From Deuterostichococcus epilithicus (Eukaryota > Chlorophyta > Trebouxiophyceae > Prasiolales > Stichococcaceae): a DNA stretch of 64,000 nucleotides. This document shows, piece by piece, positions 9,399 through 25,907 of this stretch. Positions within the stretch are counted from its first letter, which is position 1, and every line of letters starts with the position of its first letter. The translations under genes and the position numbers were made by a program. The DNA is taken from contig JAVTLE010000003.1 in the NCBI GenBank assembly GCA_033439295.1, forward strand, positions 1,116,001-1,180,000, read 5' to 3'. Below the pieces are notes generated by a model. The model searched no databases and was not told the origin of the DNA. It was given only the letters and a program-made list of their open reading frames with translations.

Positions 9399-12106
9399 TC
9401 AGATGTCGCGCCGCACATAGAACAGGATGTAGGCGTTGGAAGTCGCGACCGCTGCTGCCGGCGTCTTGACCACCACCTGCAGAGAGTTTTTGCAGTGAAG
9501 CGTCCATTGTGTCTGCCCAGCGCGATTGCTGTACAAGAGGCGCTCGTGGCATGATGTACAGGATGAGCAAGCAGCTCGCAAGAGCATGGGAGTTTGCAAG
9601 CCGGAAATCCTGTCGATGTTTCAGCTGCCATACATTGGGCTCAAAGGGATGCAATAACAGAACCCGAACCACAGATCCCGATCCATAGAATCATTGTGAA
9701 CTGTACTGCCGCACCTCATCATTGAAGGTGTGCCACTGGTCCTTGCTGCCTGCACAGTCAACGACAGCATCGTTTCAGCGGGAGACGGGAGTAGGATACA
9801 AGTCGACGCGCAGGTGCTGTGGCTTGCAGCAGAAACACACGTAAGTCAGGACTCGACAACAGTGACAACTGCGGCGCCAGTGACAGCCTTGGAACAGGGG
9901 CATCGCTCCAGGCACAAAGCACCCCAAGGCTCCTGCAACAAGGAGGTGCAGGCGACCTCCCAGCCAGGAAGCCCGTCGGAACGCGCACCCGCGACGCGGC
10001 AGGTGGCGACGTAGTGGCCGGCGGCCATGGTGCCGGAGTGGTTGATGACGGCATACAGATCGTACTCGGGTCCTCCGCCGCCGTCTTTAGAGTCCTTGGG
10101 ATCCCCGCCGCCGCCGATGCCCGCTTCTTCCGATGCAAAGGCGCCCAGCCGTAGCCCCTTCAGCGGGAAGGCCACGTTGGTCGTCAGCTTCTCCCGCGTC
10201 GTGCCTGCATGTGCAGCCAGCCCAAAGGGTCGTCAGGACAGAGTCTTGTGAAGATTCCGCAGCCGAGGTGGCCTCTGCAATTTGGTGTTGGCAAAGCACC
10301 AAAACGGACCGCCAGGCGTCAGCGCCTCTCATGAAGGCACTGCAGCCTGCTGCGCAACTACGCCCATCACATTGCATGAGCACAGTCACATTGAATGAGA
10401 CTTCACCTGGCGAACTTGGAGCCCTGCAAACGCACCTGCGTATCTGAAGCGCTTGATGTGGAGCATGAGGATGCGGGGGAAACGGTGGATGCGCATGTTG
10501 ATGGTCGCTGCCGTCTTGGCCTTGCACTCGTCGCACGAGTAGTACTCGCTCTCATTGCCCTGTGCGCCCCGCAGGCTGGCTGTCAGCATCCCTCACCAGA
10601 CCGCTGCCAAGCAAGCAGCGTCCACACTGCGGTTGCACTGGGAGGGCGGCATGTACCATGCGGCTCAGCACCAATCTCGCCTCGGCGGAGCTCAAAGATG
10701 CTCCATGCAGCTGGCCGCGGCAGACGTCCTCCTCCCTTGCTGACTGTCAGCCTGCCTCCAGCAGCGCTCGCTTTAAGCCCTTGCACAGCGTCGCACCTGC
10801 AGCGTCTCGTCGGCGGTGAAGGCGGCAAGGCAGTCGGTGATGGAGGAGGGCGGCGGCCGCGAGGAGAACCAGCTGGACAGTCCGCCGCGCGCCTCCCGGA
10901 CCAGCGGCAGGCTCAGCCCCTGCGACCCGGAACAGCCGACACCTCAGAACCGGGACGCCTGCAAGAGCGCATACAGGCTCTTCGAGGAGAACCGCCTGGA
11001 CGGCCCGCCCCACGCCTCCCGCACCAGCGGCAGGCTCAGGCCCGGTGCAACGGTTGGCACATGTCTTCAGTCAGGAATGATGTCTCTGGCAGCCACACGC
11101 GGTCAGTGCTACTGGGACTAGCGGTTGCATGGCCAGCCACTTGAAACTCGCAGGGCACACCCTCTGAGGGCAGCCTGTTGTGCAGACAGCAGACGGCAGG
11201 CTACCTTGAAGAACTCGTAGCGGGTGAAGCGGCCCTTGCAGCCGTGACAGATGATGTTGCCCTGCAGCTGACCGCCAAAGAGGTCCGTCACCGGCGAGTC
11301 GTCCTGCTGCAGGTGTTGCCGCCACATGCGCTCCGCCTGCACAGGTAGGGTGCAGAGTCAGATGCCTGGAAGGGAAACGGATACCTGTGGCTGGTCTGCA
11401 TGCTAGGAAGGCTGCAATGTCGACTGGATGCGGGTGTGCTGCTGTGGTTCGAGAGGCACTCTCAACTCTGCCCCTCGTGCGCATCCACAGCGCACCAGCA
11501 CCCCCCGCTGGCGCCAAAGGCCGGCGGCAGAGACACTTTGCGCCCTCGCCGCGGAGAAGCCTGGCCCAGAGCATCATGTGCAAGCTGCTGGGTCGATGGG
11601 CATGTCGTTTAGTCGCGAACAAGTGGGTTTCGCTCTGTGCGATGGGGCCATCCAAAGACCCCCACTCAAGAGCCCCCGGCGCAGGAGTGCTGACCAGCTG
11701 CTTGGACGCCCGTGCTAACCAACCTTCATTTCCTGCGGCTCGTTGGGGTCGTCCGCCGGCTCCGGCTTCTCCGTCGGGCCGGGCGCCTCTGCCGCTATGG
11801 CCGCCGCGTCCTCGGCGCTCATGCTGACGGAGCGCAGCCCGAAGCTGACGCTCTCGCGCCCCAGGCCGCCGGCCATCTGCAGGCCCGACATCATCGAGAC
11901 TGTTGCAGGGTGCGCAGAAGTGGTCTCCGCAGGACGTTCCGCAGGACATTCCGGAGCTGGACGCTCGAGTGCGCGAGCTGGACGCTGAAGTACACAGTAC
12001 AGCGGCTTGGCCCGGCCCAGAAAATGCGTCCGGCTGCCGCAGAGAGACAGATCGGCCCATGGACGGTGCACGGACAAGTGAACACAGACTGGCTGCAAAA
12101 ATGTGT

Positions 12107-12147
<41 letters not shown>

Positions 12148-15100
12148 CGAACCGCGAGGCGGTGGCTGGGGCGCGAGAGCGACGGCGTCAGCGGCGTGGC
12201 GGGCATGCCTGGCGTCGCCGGCGGCTCGTTTCCAGCCTCGCCGCCGCTGGGCTGCCGCTGCGCTGTTTCCGCCGGCGCCGCTGACAGCTCCGGAGGCGGC
12301 TCCGCGCGGTTCTGGTGGCAACACGAGGTGTCGTCACGGGGCTGAATCATTCGCAGGTCAGCGGGTCAGAGGGCAGCCAGCAAATCATGCCGCAGCCTAC
12401 TTCATGTCGTGAAATCAAACAAATGCTGCAACATCACGCGGCGGCGCTTGTGGCCGCCAGCCCTGCAGAGCATGTGTTGTCAGCGCAGAGCGTGCGTGTG
12501 GGGCACACTGGCCGGTCAGCATTGGGCTCAGCATGCCCACCAGCGGCAAGTGTCAATATCAGGCGAACGCACGGTGTCCAGCAGAGGGCGCAAGGTCTAA
12601 CCAGGTCCTCGTGCAGGCAGTCGACGATGGCTGACAACACCTCCTCGCAGTCATGCTGGCCTTCAGTACTGCCGTTCAGCGTTCAGAGTGACGTTCATTC
12701 CGTGTTCAGTGCGTTGCTTTGCGGAAGGATGAGGCTGATGGTACTCGCCAGGTCCTCGTGCAGGCGGTCGATGATGGCCGACAGCACCTCCTCGCAGTCG
12801 TGCTGCCCGCCGTCCGTGAAGTCCTCACCCAGCGCCGCGCCAAGGGCCCCCAGCCGCCGCACCAGGTACGCCGGGTCCACCGAGCCGCGCTTCCTGCCGT
12901 ACAGCTCCCGCACCAGGCGCCTGCCGGGCAAGAATGCGGTGGCGTTCGGCATGGGAGGCTGCGGTGCATGGTCGTGGCAGACGCTATGGGCCGCAGCCTC
13001 GGCGAGGAATTCACGGCAAGGCCCAGAGCAGGAGTCAGCCCGAACCAACAGCAGCAATGCCTGATGAAGGGAGCAAAATTCCTGCACCATCAAGGCGGGG
13101 ACCAGGCCACTCACTTGAAGGCGTCAAGCAGCTCGCCGCGCTCCAGCGGCGTCGGCGGCGGCTTCGGCGCCGGCGTCACCGCGACCGGCGGCGGCGGCGG
13201 CGCCGGCAGAGGCGCAGTCGGCGCACCGCCCGCGTCTGTGCCCGCTGGCCCTGCTGCCGGAGCGCCCGCGTCTGCGGCTGCGCTGCCTCCGTCACCTGCT
13301 GCTGCGTCTGCAGGCGGCCCTGCACCTGCACCGCCGGCTGGAGAAAGTGCCGCGAAAGAGCCGGTGGGCGCGCCAGCCGTGCCGCTGGCGCCGGCAGCAG
13401 GAACCGCCGGCGGCGACGGCGCGACCAAGTGCGATCGCAGGCCGTCGGCCGGCGCGGCGGCCAGTGCCGCCCGCACCGCCTGCAGGTCTGCAGCTGAGGC
13501 GACCGGCTGGGACGGCAGCTCCTGGGAGCCCTCCGGCACGGCGGCCGTCGCGGCCGCGGCGGCGTCGCCAAAGACGGTCCCCGAGCCGGTGCCCGAGCTC
13601 ACCGGCGGCGACTGCTGCAGGTCCGCCATCAGCGGCGCGTGCTCCGGCGTTGCCTCGAGCGGCGTATCGGACGCGATCGTCGCCACGTGGCTCTCTGTCG
13701 CCTGCACCACGCCGATGACGCGCGGGCTAGGCCCCAGGGCGGCCTCGCCGGCCTTGGGGCTGTCGCCGCTGACGGACTCCGGCGCCGAGGACGGCGCACT
13801 GCAAAGGTTCACAGGGTGCGGCGGTCAAGGCCAGCGCAGGAGTGGTCGCCAGCCGAGTTCGTGTGTTGTTCACCAGGAACGCTCGCGGCCTCCGCAAGGG
13901 GAGACGGTACCCTGCAATGATACCGGTGTGTGCCTCGTGCACTTAAAGGAGAACCAAGCGGAAGCGACAGCAGTTTCGGACGAAACGACGAAAACCCGGC
14001 ACACCTGGCGGCGTCCAGGAGACCGGACTTCGGGGTGGGCGGCCCCGAGTCCAGGGCGGGCGGCAAGGACATCAGGTCGGGCAACAGCGTCAGCGGCAGC
14101 CCGGGCGTGTGCCGCAGGCACTGCATCGCCGCGTTGATGAAGCACGTGTTCCCTGGATTGCGCGGAGAGGGTCAAGTCGCGTCGGCACGACAGCAACAGA
14201 CGCTATCGGGACGATCATGCTGTGTACATGTGACGAAGGCATCATCTGCACAGTGCAGGAACCATGCCTTAGCCGTCTCCCACACAGAAATGCCGGTCCC
14301 TGCTCTACCTCGTCCTCCTATGCGTGGTGTCTCCGCCGCCAGCGTCTGAGGAGCAACAACAAGCAGGTGCCGCACCGAGGTTCTTCATGCCAATGAGACC
14401 GGGCGGCAGCGCCGGCTCCCGCTCGTCGTCTGAGGCGCCGGCCCCCGCGTTCAGCCGCACGACGGCGGGCCTGTCGTCGTCCGCAGTGCGGGGCCCAACG
14501 CCGAAGCAGCCCAGCGCGCCGCTGGAGGCGCGCTTGCCGAAGTCAGGCGTCTTGGGGCGCAGCGGCGCATCGGCGTTTGGGGCGCGGAACGACTTCTCCT
14601 CCAGGTCCAGCTTGCCCAGCTGCAGGCGCTGCAGCCCAAGGACGTCAGTCCAGAAGATGGTGGCAGGCTCGATGGTACAGCACTTGCGCATGCCTCATGC
14701 AAATGCCCACACCAGTTCCAGGACTTGTGTCCTGACGCGGGAGCCGCACCGGAGCGACAGCAACGGGCAGTAGCTCCCGCAGCCGAGCGCCCCCCGCAGC
14801 GCCGCCGCATCACCATAGCGACGAGAGAGTTGCTGCACGGGAGCATGTCAGAAGGCGAAATCGCCTCACGTCCAGCTCGTCGGCGGCGGTGGAGCCGCGC
14901 CGCCCCTTGAGCTTCAGCGGGTTGAGCATGGCGGACAACGAGCGCCCGCGGCGGTGCCCCCTCCTGCCGTCGTCGCCGCCCGCCACGGCCTCGTCTGCGG
15001 TGCTGGCTGCGGGCTCCGCTGTCAGTGCGCCTTGCGCAAAGGGCGAGACAGAGCCGCCGGAGGTGGGCTTGGTGGGTTCGCGGGGGCCACCTACATGCGG

Positions 15101-16253
15101 CATCTGCCCCTTGTCGGATGGGGTCCCTGTCGACCTCCTTCTCAAGAGTGCCCAGCATGTCCGCTGCAGTGCATTCCAGACTCGTTGCTCCACCGTCGAC
15201 AGCATGCGGCTGCGCATCAGGCGCTGCGATTACCTGCCATAGCTACTTGCCGCACGTCCGGGTCGTTAAGCGAGCTCCGCCTCGAGGCGTCGCTGCTGCT
15301 GGGCTCCTCTGCTGCTGCGGTTGTGGTTCCGCTGCTGTCTGCAGCACAACAAACAAGAAACCATCAGAACCCCCGACATGTGGACTAAGGAACGTCGAAA
15401 CGTTTGACGCACCTTCAGATTGCATCAGGCATGGAGGACGGAAGCCACGGCACAGACAGAAGACAATTCCCCACAATGTGCTGATCTCTGGATGCACACC
15501 TGCGGCTGCCGACAGGGGCTCTGCAGGCGCCGGCGATTTTCCCGAGCTGCGGCTGAAGGGGTTCCAGCGGGAGCTGCCCTCGGTGCTGCTTTTGCTGCTG
15601 CGCTCCACGGGGTCTGGCGCCGCCGCTGCTGCGGGCGCTGCGGCAGCATTCACCCTGGTGGCCAGCGCGGCGGCCGCAGCTCCGCCAGGTTGGTCCTTCG
15701 CCACGGTGTCGCTGCTGCGTGTGAAGAAACGGCGGCCGCTGCCGGAGGGAGCGGCGCCGCTCGTGGCCACATCCAACTCCGCAGCGGCGTCGCCATTGGT
15801 GGTCGGCGCTGTCCTCCTGGAGGCCTGGGCGGGCAACCCCGCGCTGGCGGCGCGCTGCAGCTGCGCCGGGGTGTACGTTGTACGACTGCCGGTGGAGTTT
15901 TCTGCTGAGGTCGCAGCCTCTTCCGCCTTGGCCCGCCTTCTCCGGCTGAACGGCTTGATCCAGCTGCGCGCTGGTGCCTCTGCCGGCGCCGGTGCCGCCA
16001 GCCGCGCGCGCTCGGCGTCCGTGAACGACGGCTGGACCTCCGTGAGCGTCAGCGACTTGGAACGCCGCGTCAGAGTGGACTCGCCCCAGTCCTCGTCCAG
16101 GAGTGAGCCCGACTGCTGCCGCCCCGCTGTTGCGGGCCGCGGTCGCCGAACAGCAGCCGGCTGCACAGCCCACGGGTCCTCCAGGCCGTGCATGAGCTGC
16201 TCTCGGCCGCCATTTGCGGCCTTCGTCGCGCCCGATATACCGTTGGCGGCCAT
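9399..16253 (-). CDS. Ubiquitin-specific protease (USP, peptidase C19)
   Basis: It removes ubiquitin through a Cys-His catalytic site. The ATG at 16253 starts a disordered basic/Ser-rich N-terminus. The Cys box [21 protein letters not shown] is split between exons near 14380 and 14155. Then come a long Ala/Pro-rich insert (13116-13812), [20 protein letters not shown] (about 12752-12900), [14 protein letters not shown] (12153-12311), [20 protein letters not shown] (about 11200-11340), [12 protein letters not shown] (about 10812-10930) and [20 protein letters not shown] (about 10440-10563). The His box [20 protein letters not shown] is in 9996-10209. A 27-nt exon, DQWHTFNDE (9715-9741), and the last exon (9399-9476, [13 protein letters not shown]) finish it. 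CxxC pairs of the fingers region are present. The splice after HEDL appears to use a GC donor (CTG|gcgagt). N-terminal exon borders (14400-15450) are approximate. Confidence 0.88.
10860..11043 (-). repeat. Partial exon duplication in USP (LSLPLVREA exon)
   Basis: About 60 bp of the exon at 10812-10930 recur about 124 bp upstream at 10983-11043. The real copy encodes [19 protein letters not shown] and the second copy [19 protein letters not shown]. The second copy lacks an AG acceptor before LSLPL, so it is probably a dead fragment inside the intron. Confidence 0.8.
12108..12146. repeat. (CAG)13 microsatellite in a USP intron
   Basis: A perfect trinucleotide run (CTG on the coding strand) starts a few bases after the splice donor that follows the NRAEPP exon (exon end 12153, gttcgtctgctg...). 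If the intron were retained it would read as poly-Leu. Confidence 0.85.
12602..12660 (-). repeat. Duplicated USP exon segment, intact frame and splice sites
   Basis: The 59 nt encode (G)[19 protein letters not shown], almost the same as [19 protein letters not shown] in the conserved exon about 150 bp upstream on the minus strand (12750-12808). It is preceded by AG (actgaag|GCC) and followed by GT (CTG|gttaga). Of six codon differences before the end, four changes are silent or conservative (CAC/CAT, CTG/TTG, TCG/TCA, ATC/GTC). It may be an alternative exon or a young fragment. Confidence 0.75.
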
Positions 16254-17180
16254 GGCTGCAGCCTCTCGGCTTTTGCAGTCACCTCTGCATCCCGCGCGCG
16301 CACTGCTGTCCGAGCAGTGTCTCTGCGAGAAGGGGGCAAGCAGGAGCTTTCATTTCAATCACTCGATAACGAAGCATCTCTATCGTCTCTCGGGCACAGC
16401 CTGCGCTCTTCGGCTGAGCTCACCTCAGTGTAACACTGCAGCAGATCAAGGTAACTAAAGCTTTGCAATGCGCGCAAGGCCGCAAGCAAGCAAGTCTGGG
16501 AGTTGACTTCGATGCATCCGGCCTGGCAAGGGCAATGCAGGGTCCCTGCGCAGCAGTGGGTGTGCGTACCAGTCTCTGAGTGTGCCCTACTCTGGTGAGG
16601 CAGCGAAACGAACTTCGCCGCGGCTACGCGGCGCCGTCAGGATTCGAATCAACGCCATCGCATAACAGCAGCTTTGAGCGGGCGCACGAACGGTTGGCCG
16701 CTTTGCACCGTCCAGCTCTTTACTCACGTTTTACGTCCAGGCTGCACGGTGTCATCTGCGCCGACCAGCGAATGCCGTTGAGGACCACAATCTCGAACTA
16801 CAAGACGAATTTGTCGATGAGTGACAACCTCTCCTCGGACTGGCAGATGGCAGCCCGGCGTGTGGGACTGCACGTGCATGTGCATAATGAGATGCCAGAG
16901 TCGGACTTGCGACTTGCATGATGGATGATGGCATTTGATGATGCCACTGCCCAGCTTCAAACAACGCAGGCTGAACACAACAGCATTCTGCAACAACTTC
17001 GGCACCGTGCGTGTCCCGCCAGAGCAGCCTTGCGAAGGCTGCGCGCAGCGACGTGGGCGCTGGGCCCTGACTAATTTCTCGATCAAGGTGGTCAACTTGG
17101 TGTACTTCAGGCACGGCACGCCTGTGGACGCTGTAGGACCTTTCTCATGCTCCTGAAGGCCCGCTCGAACCAGGTGGTAG
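16254..17180. other. Divergent intergenic region, USP / Nudix
   Basis: About 0.9 kb between two divergent ATGs. Unassigned open frames exist on both strands at 16580-17150, but none has a recognisable domain. It presumably includes both promoters and 5' UTRs. Confidence 0.45.
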
Positions 17181-18373
17181 ATGCTCCGTGCCCTGAGAGG
17201 GCCGCACGCTCTGCTGCGCCGAACGCTGCACCCGCCGAGTGCCTCTGGGACTGTTCACATGCCAGACGCAGCAATCTGCAGCAGTGCTACCAGTTCGGAT
17301 GCAAGAATATGTGTTAGCCGAGTGTCGAAGCCGTCGCGGTGCGTCGCCGCTGCTGGCGGCAGTATGGCAGCGCTCAAGCACGCTGTGCAAAAGCCGGCTG
17401 AGTTAGTGGCCATTGTGGATGAGGAAAACAACGTAGTGGGCAGCGCTACCAGAGAGGAGATGCGGGATCAGAACCTCATCCACAGGGCATCCTTCACGAT
17501 CGTATTTGACAAGCAGGTGGGGCTTGCAAACCCAGACAAGCCTATCCAGCCGAATTGCCGTGTGTGGCATGGCCCGACTAAACCAAAGTCAGGCCATGAT
17601 GGGAGCAGCGCGTGCCGTTGACTTCATGTGGATCGACTAGGTGAAGAAATCACGTCCTATCGCTCTAGCTGAGATGCACAACGTGCCTCTTTGGCGCCCT
17701 GCAGGGCAACATCTTCGTGCAGAAGCGCGTCGCATTCAAAGAAACCTTTCCTTCACACTACGACCCAGCACCCGGCGGCGTGGTAGGTGCGCTGTTTCAC
17801 TGCTGACCTCAGCAATGATGAACGATGAGGGCCGTCCTTGGCGGAACCTTCGCTCTGCTCACAATGCATGCGGGATTTCACCGTCTTGACTTGCAAAGCT
17901 TCATCGCCGCATGAGCAGAGCAGCTGACACATATGTTGCAGGGGCGGGCGAGTCATATGAGCAAAATGCAGTGACAGAGCTGCGGGAGGAGATGGGTGTG
18001 GTGGGGGTGTCGCTGCGACACCACTTCAACTTTTACTTTGAGGAAGAGGGCCTGCGCATGTGGGGGGCGCTGTTCTCCTGCACCTACCACGGCAACATGG
18101 TGCTGCAGCCGGAGGAGGTGGAGAGCGGCGAGTTCATGCCCGTGGAGGTGCGCGCCCATCACTGGGCTGTGGAAATGCACACATGTGCAGATGGAGCTTG
18201 TGTCCTGTAGGGTTGTGAGATTACGCGCTGCATCCGTGATCTCTGCCATCTGGGGCCAGCAGAGCTGACATCTCCATGTGCCGCTGACACAGGACGTCAA
18301 GCGCCTGCTGGAATGCAGGCCCGTGTGTCCTGACAGTAAAGCGGCAGTGTTGAGGTATTTTGATGAGCAGTAG
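17181..18373 (+). CDS. Nudix hydrolase, isopentenyl-diphosphate-isomerase-like branch
   Basis: Nudix enzymes hydrolyse nucleoside diphosphates linked to another moiety; the substrate here is unknown. Exons 17181-17516, 17705-17786, 17942-18147 and 18293-18373 join with conserved phase. The core begins PAELVAIVDEENNVVGSATR, then RASFTIVFDKQ|GNIFVQKR, ETFPSHYDPAPGGVV|GAGE and the Nudix box GVVGAGESYEQNAVTELREEMGV. In the consensus GX5EX7REUXEEXGU the Arg is Thr here (TELREEMGV); the metal-binding ELREE glutamates are kept. The C-terminus is PEEVESGEFMPVE|DVKRLLE..RYFDEQ. About 70 residues precede the domain, rich in Arg, Ser and Ala, and look like an organelle targeting peptide. A second in-frame Met (GGSMAALKH) could give a cytosolic form. 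It is transcribed away from USP and toward the JmjC gene. Confidence 0.85.
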
Positions 18374-19099
18374 TCCGAGCCAATTGCTGAAGAGATGATA
18401 GGGAGGAGAGGCAGGAAGCGGAACGCCTCAGGGGCGGGGCAAACCCCTGCCGCAGGCATAGCCCCCTCCGCTGAGCGCAGCAGAGGCCATTGATCAAGTG
18501 CGTCCAGAGGCCAATGAGTATACGCAAGCAAGTTATATTTATTTATATATACAACCATCAAAACCTCTTGTATCTGCCCCATTTGTATAATCAGACACGA
18601 TGGGCGAGGTGCTGCAACCTTATTTCTCATGGGAGAAGGGGGAAGAACGAAAGGGTCCTTCAAAACAAGTTTACGGGGGTTCCTCTCCTGGAGACCCTAG
18701 GTTTCAAGGCACTCTAGAGTCGTATTCTGCCGCCGATATCACCGCATCGCCAAATCGCCGCACATCCATCTTGCAACCACATCAGGCGTGATTGCTCCCT
18801 GCTCTCCACGCCATTGCGCACAAGCGGCAGCACAGACCGGAGGGGCGCCTGGGCGGGCCCGCAACACGCAGGACGCCTGCACCGGGCGTTGTTTGAGCCA
18901 GGCTCCAGTTTCGATAGGTGAGGGCGCTTGACTTTCGGAGCGCCAGCTGCTACGTTTTGTTCATCCGCCAGCATGGCCTGCATGTGGCCGTCGGGCGCCA
19001 CGCTGCCTTCGCTCGCGCGCAGGCAGGGGCTTGAGGTGTAAGACGTTTGACAAACGTGCTCCCGGGCCTCCAGGTGCAAGACGGCCAGTGGGCGGCACT
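18374..19099. other. Intergenic region, Nudix 3' flank and JmjC promoter
   Basis: A short A/T-rich patch lies at about 18530-18600 (ttatatttatttatatat), probably in the Nudix 3' UTR or just beyond. No gene is supported. Confidence 0.45.
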
Positions 19100-25294
<6,195 letters not shown>

Positions 25295-25907
25295 TTGCCA
25301 GACAGGGCGCTGTGGCAGGTTGGAAGCACCTGGCGAGTGGTCAAGTCGGAGGGTGAGGAGAAGAGGGTGAAAGATATAGAGTCAGGCGGCTTGTTGCCAT
25401 TGCTCAGCTGCTGTACCTTAGGACTGCCAATTCATCAGAGGCGCCAGATACTTGGCGATGTGGTTGTTGCACTGCCGCACTCCCGTTGCCGCCACTGCAT
25501 ATCTATGCTGAATCAGCAATCTCCTGTGTTTGACTCACTGCGGCACTGCTCTCGCTTGTGGATACGGATTGAGGACGTAGCTTCACCTCTTGGAAAAGAA
25601 GCCGAGTGCTCTCTCTTGGCTTGGCCAGTAGGTTGTTGGTTGTTGTTGCTGAGGTTGTTGCTTTTTCCCCCGTGACAGAACGATCGCCTAACCCCTCCAG
25701 CGTAGTTTCTCTACGCTCTCCTTGCGTGTCGATCATGCCGCAGGTATCACATCAATCAGGAAATACAGCCAGAATCAGCCAAAGTGCTGCACGTAGAGTA
25801 AGCTGCGTTGGAATTTGAAGGAAAAATTCCAACCTGCCCTGACACAATTCTGTTCCAACCTCGCTGTGATCCTGCTCCCTCGAGGCTCGGCACTGTATTG
25901 TCTCTCC
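25295..25907. other. Intergenic region, JmjC 3' flank and kinase upstream region
   Basis: No conserved frame is visible. A T/G-rich stretch (ggttgttggttgttgttgctgaggttgttg) lies at about 25630-25660. Confidence 0.45.

Noticed and set aside
12103-12345. Plus-strand Ser- or Ala-rich ORFs with homopolymer runs over the CAG tract
   Set aside because: They come from the microsatellite read in other frames. The minus strand encodes a conserved USP exon here.
16590-16700. Possible tRNA: GGATTCGAATC resembles a T-loop, within a G/C-rich stretch
   Set aside because: On neither strand do the flanks form a T-stem (GTTGA/CCTGAC mismatch), and no acceptor or anticodon arm fits. It is simply a 10-bp palindrome.
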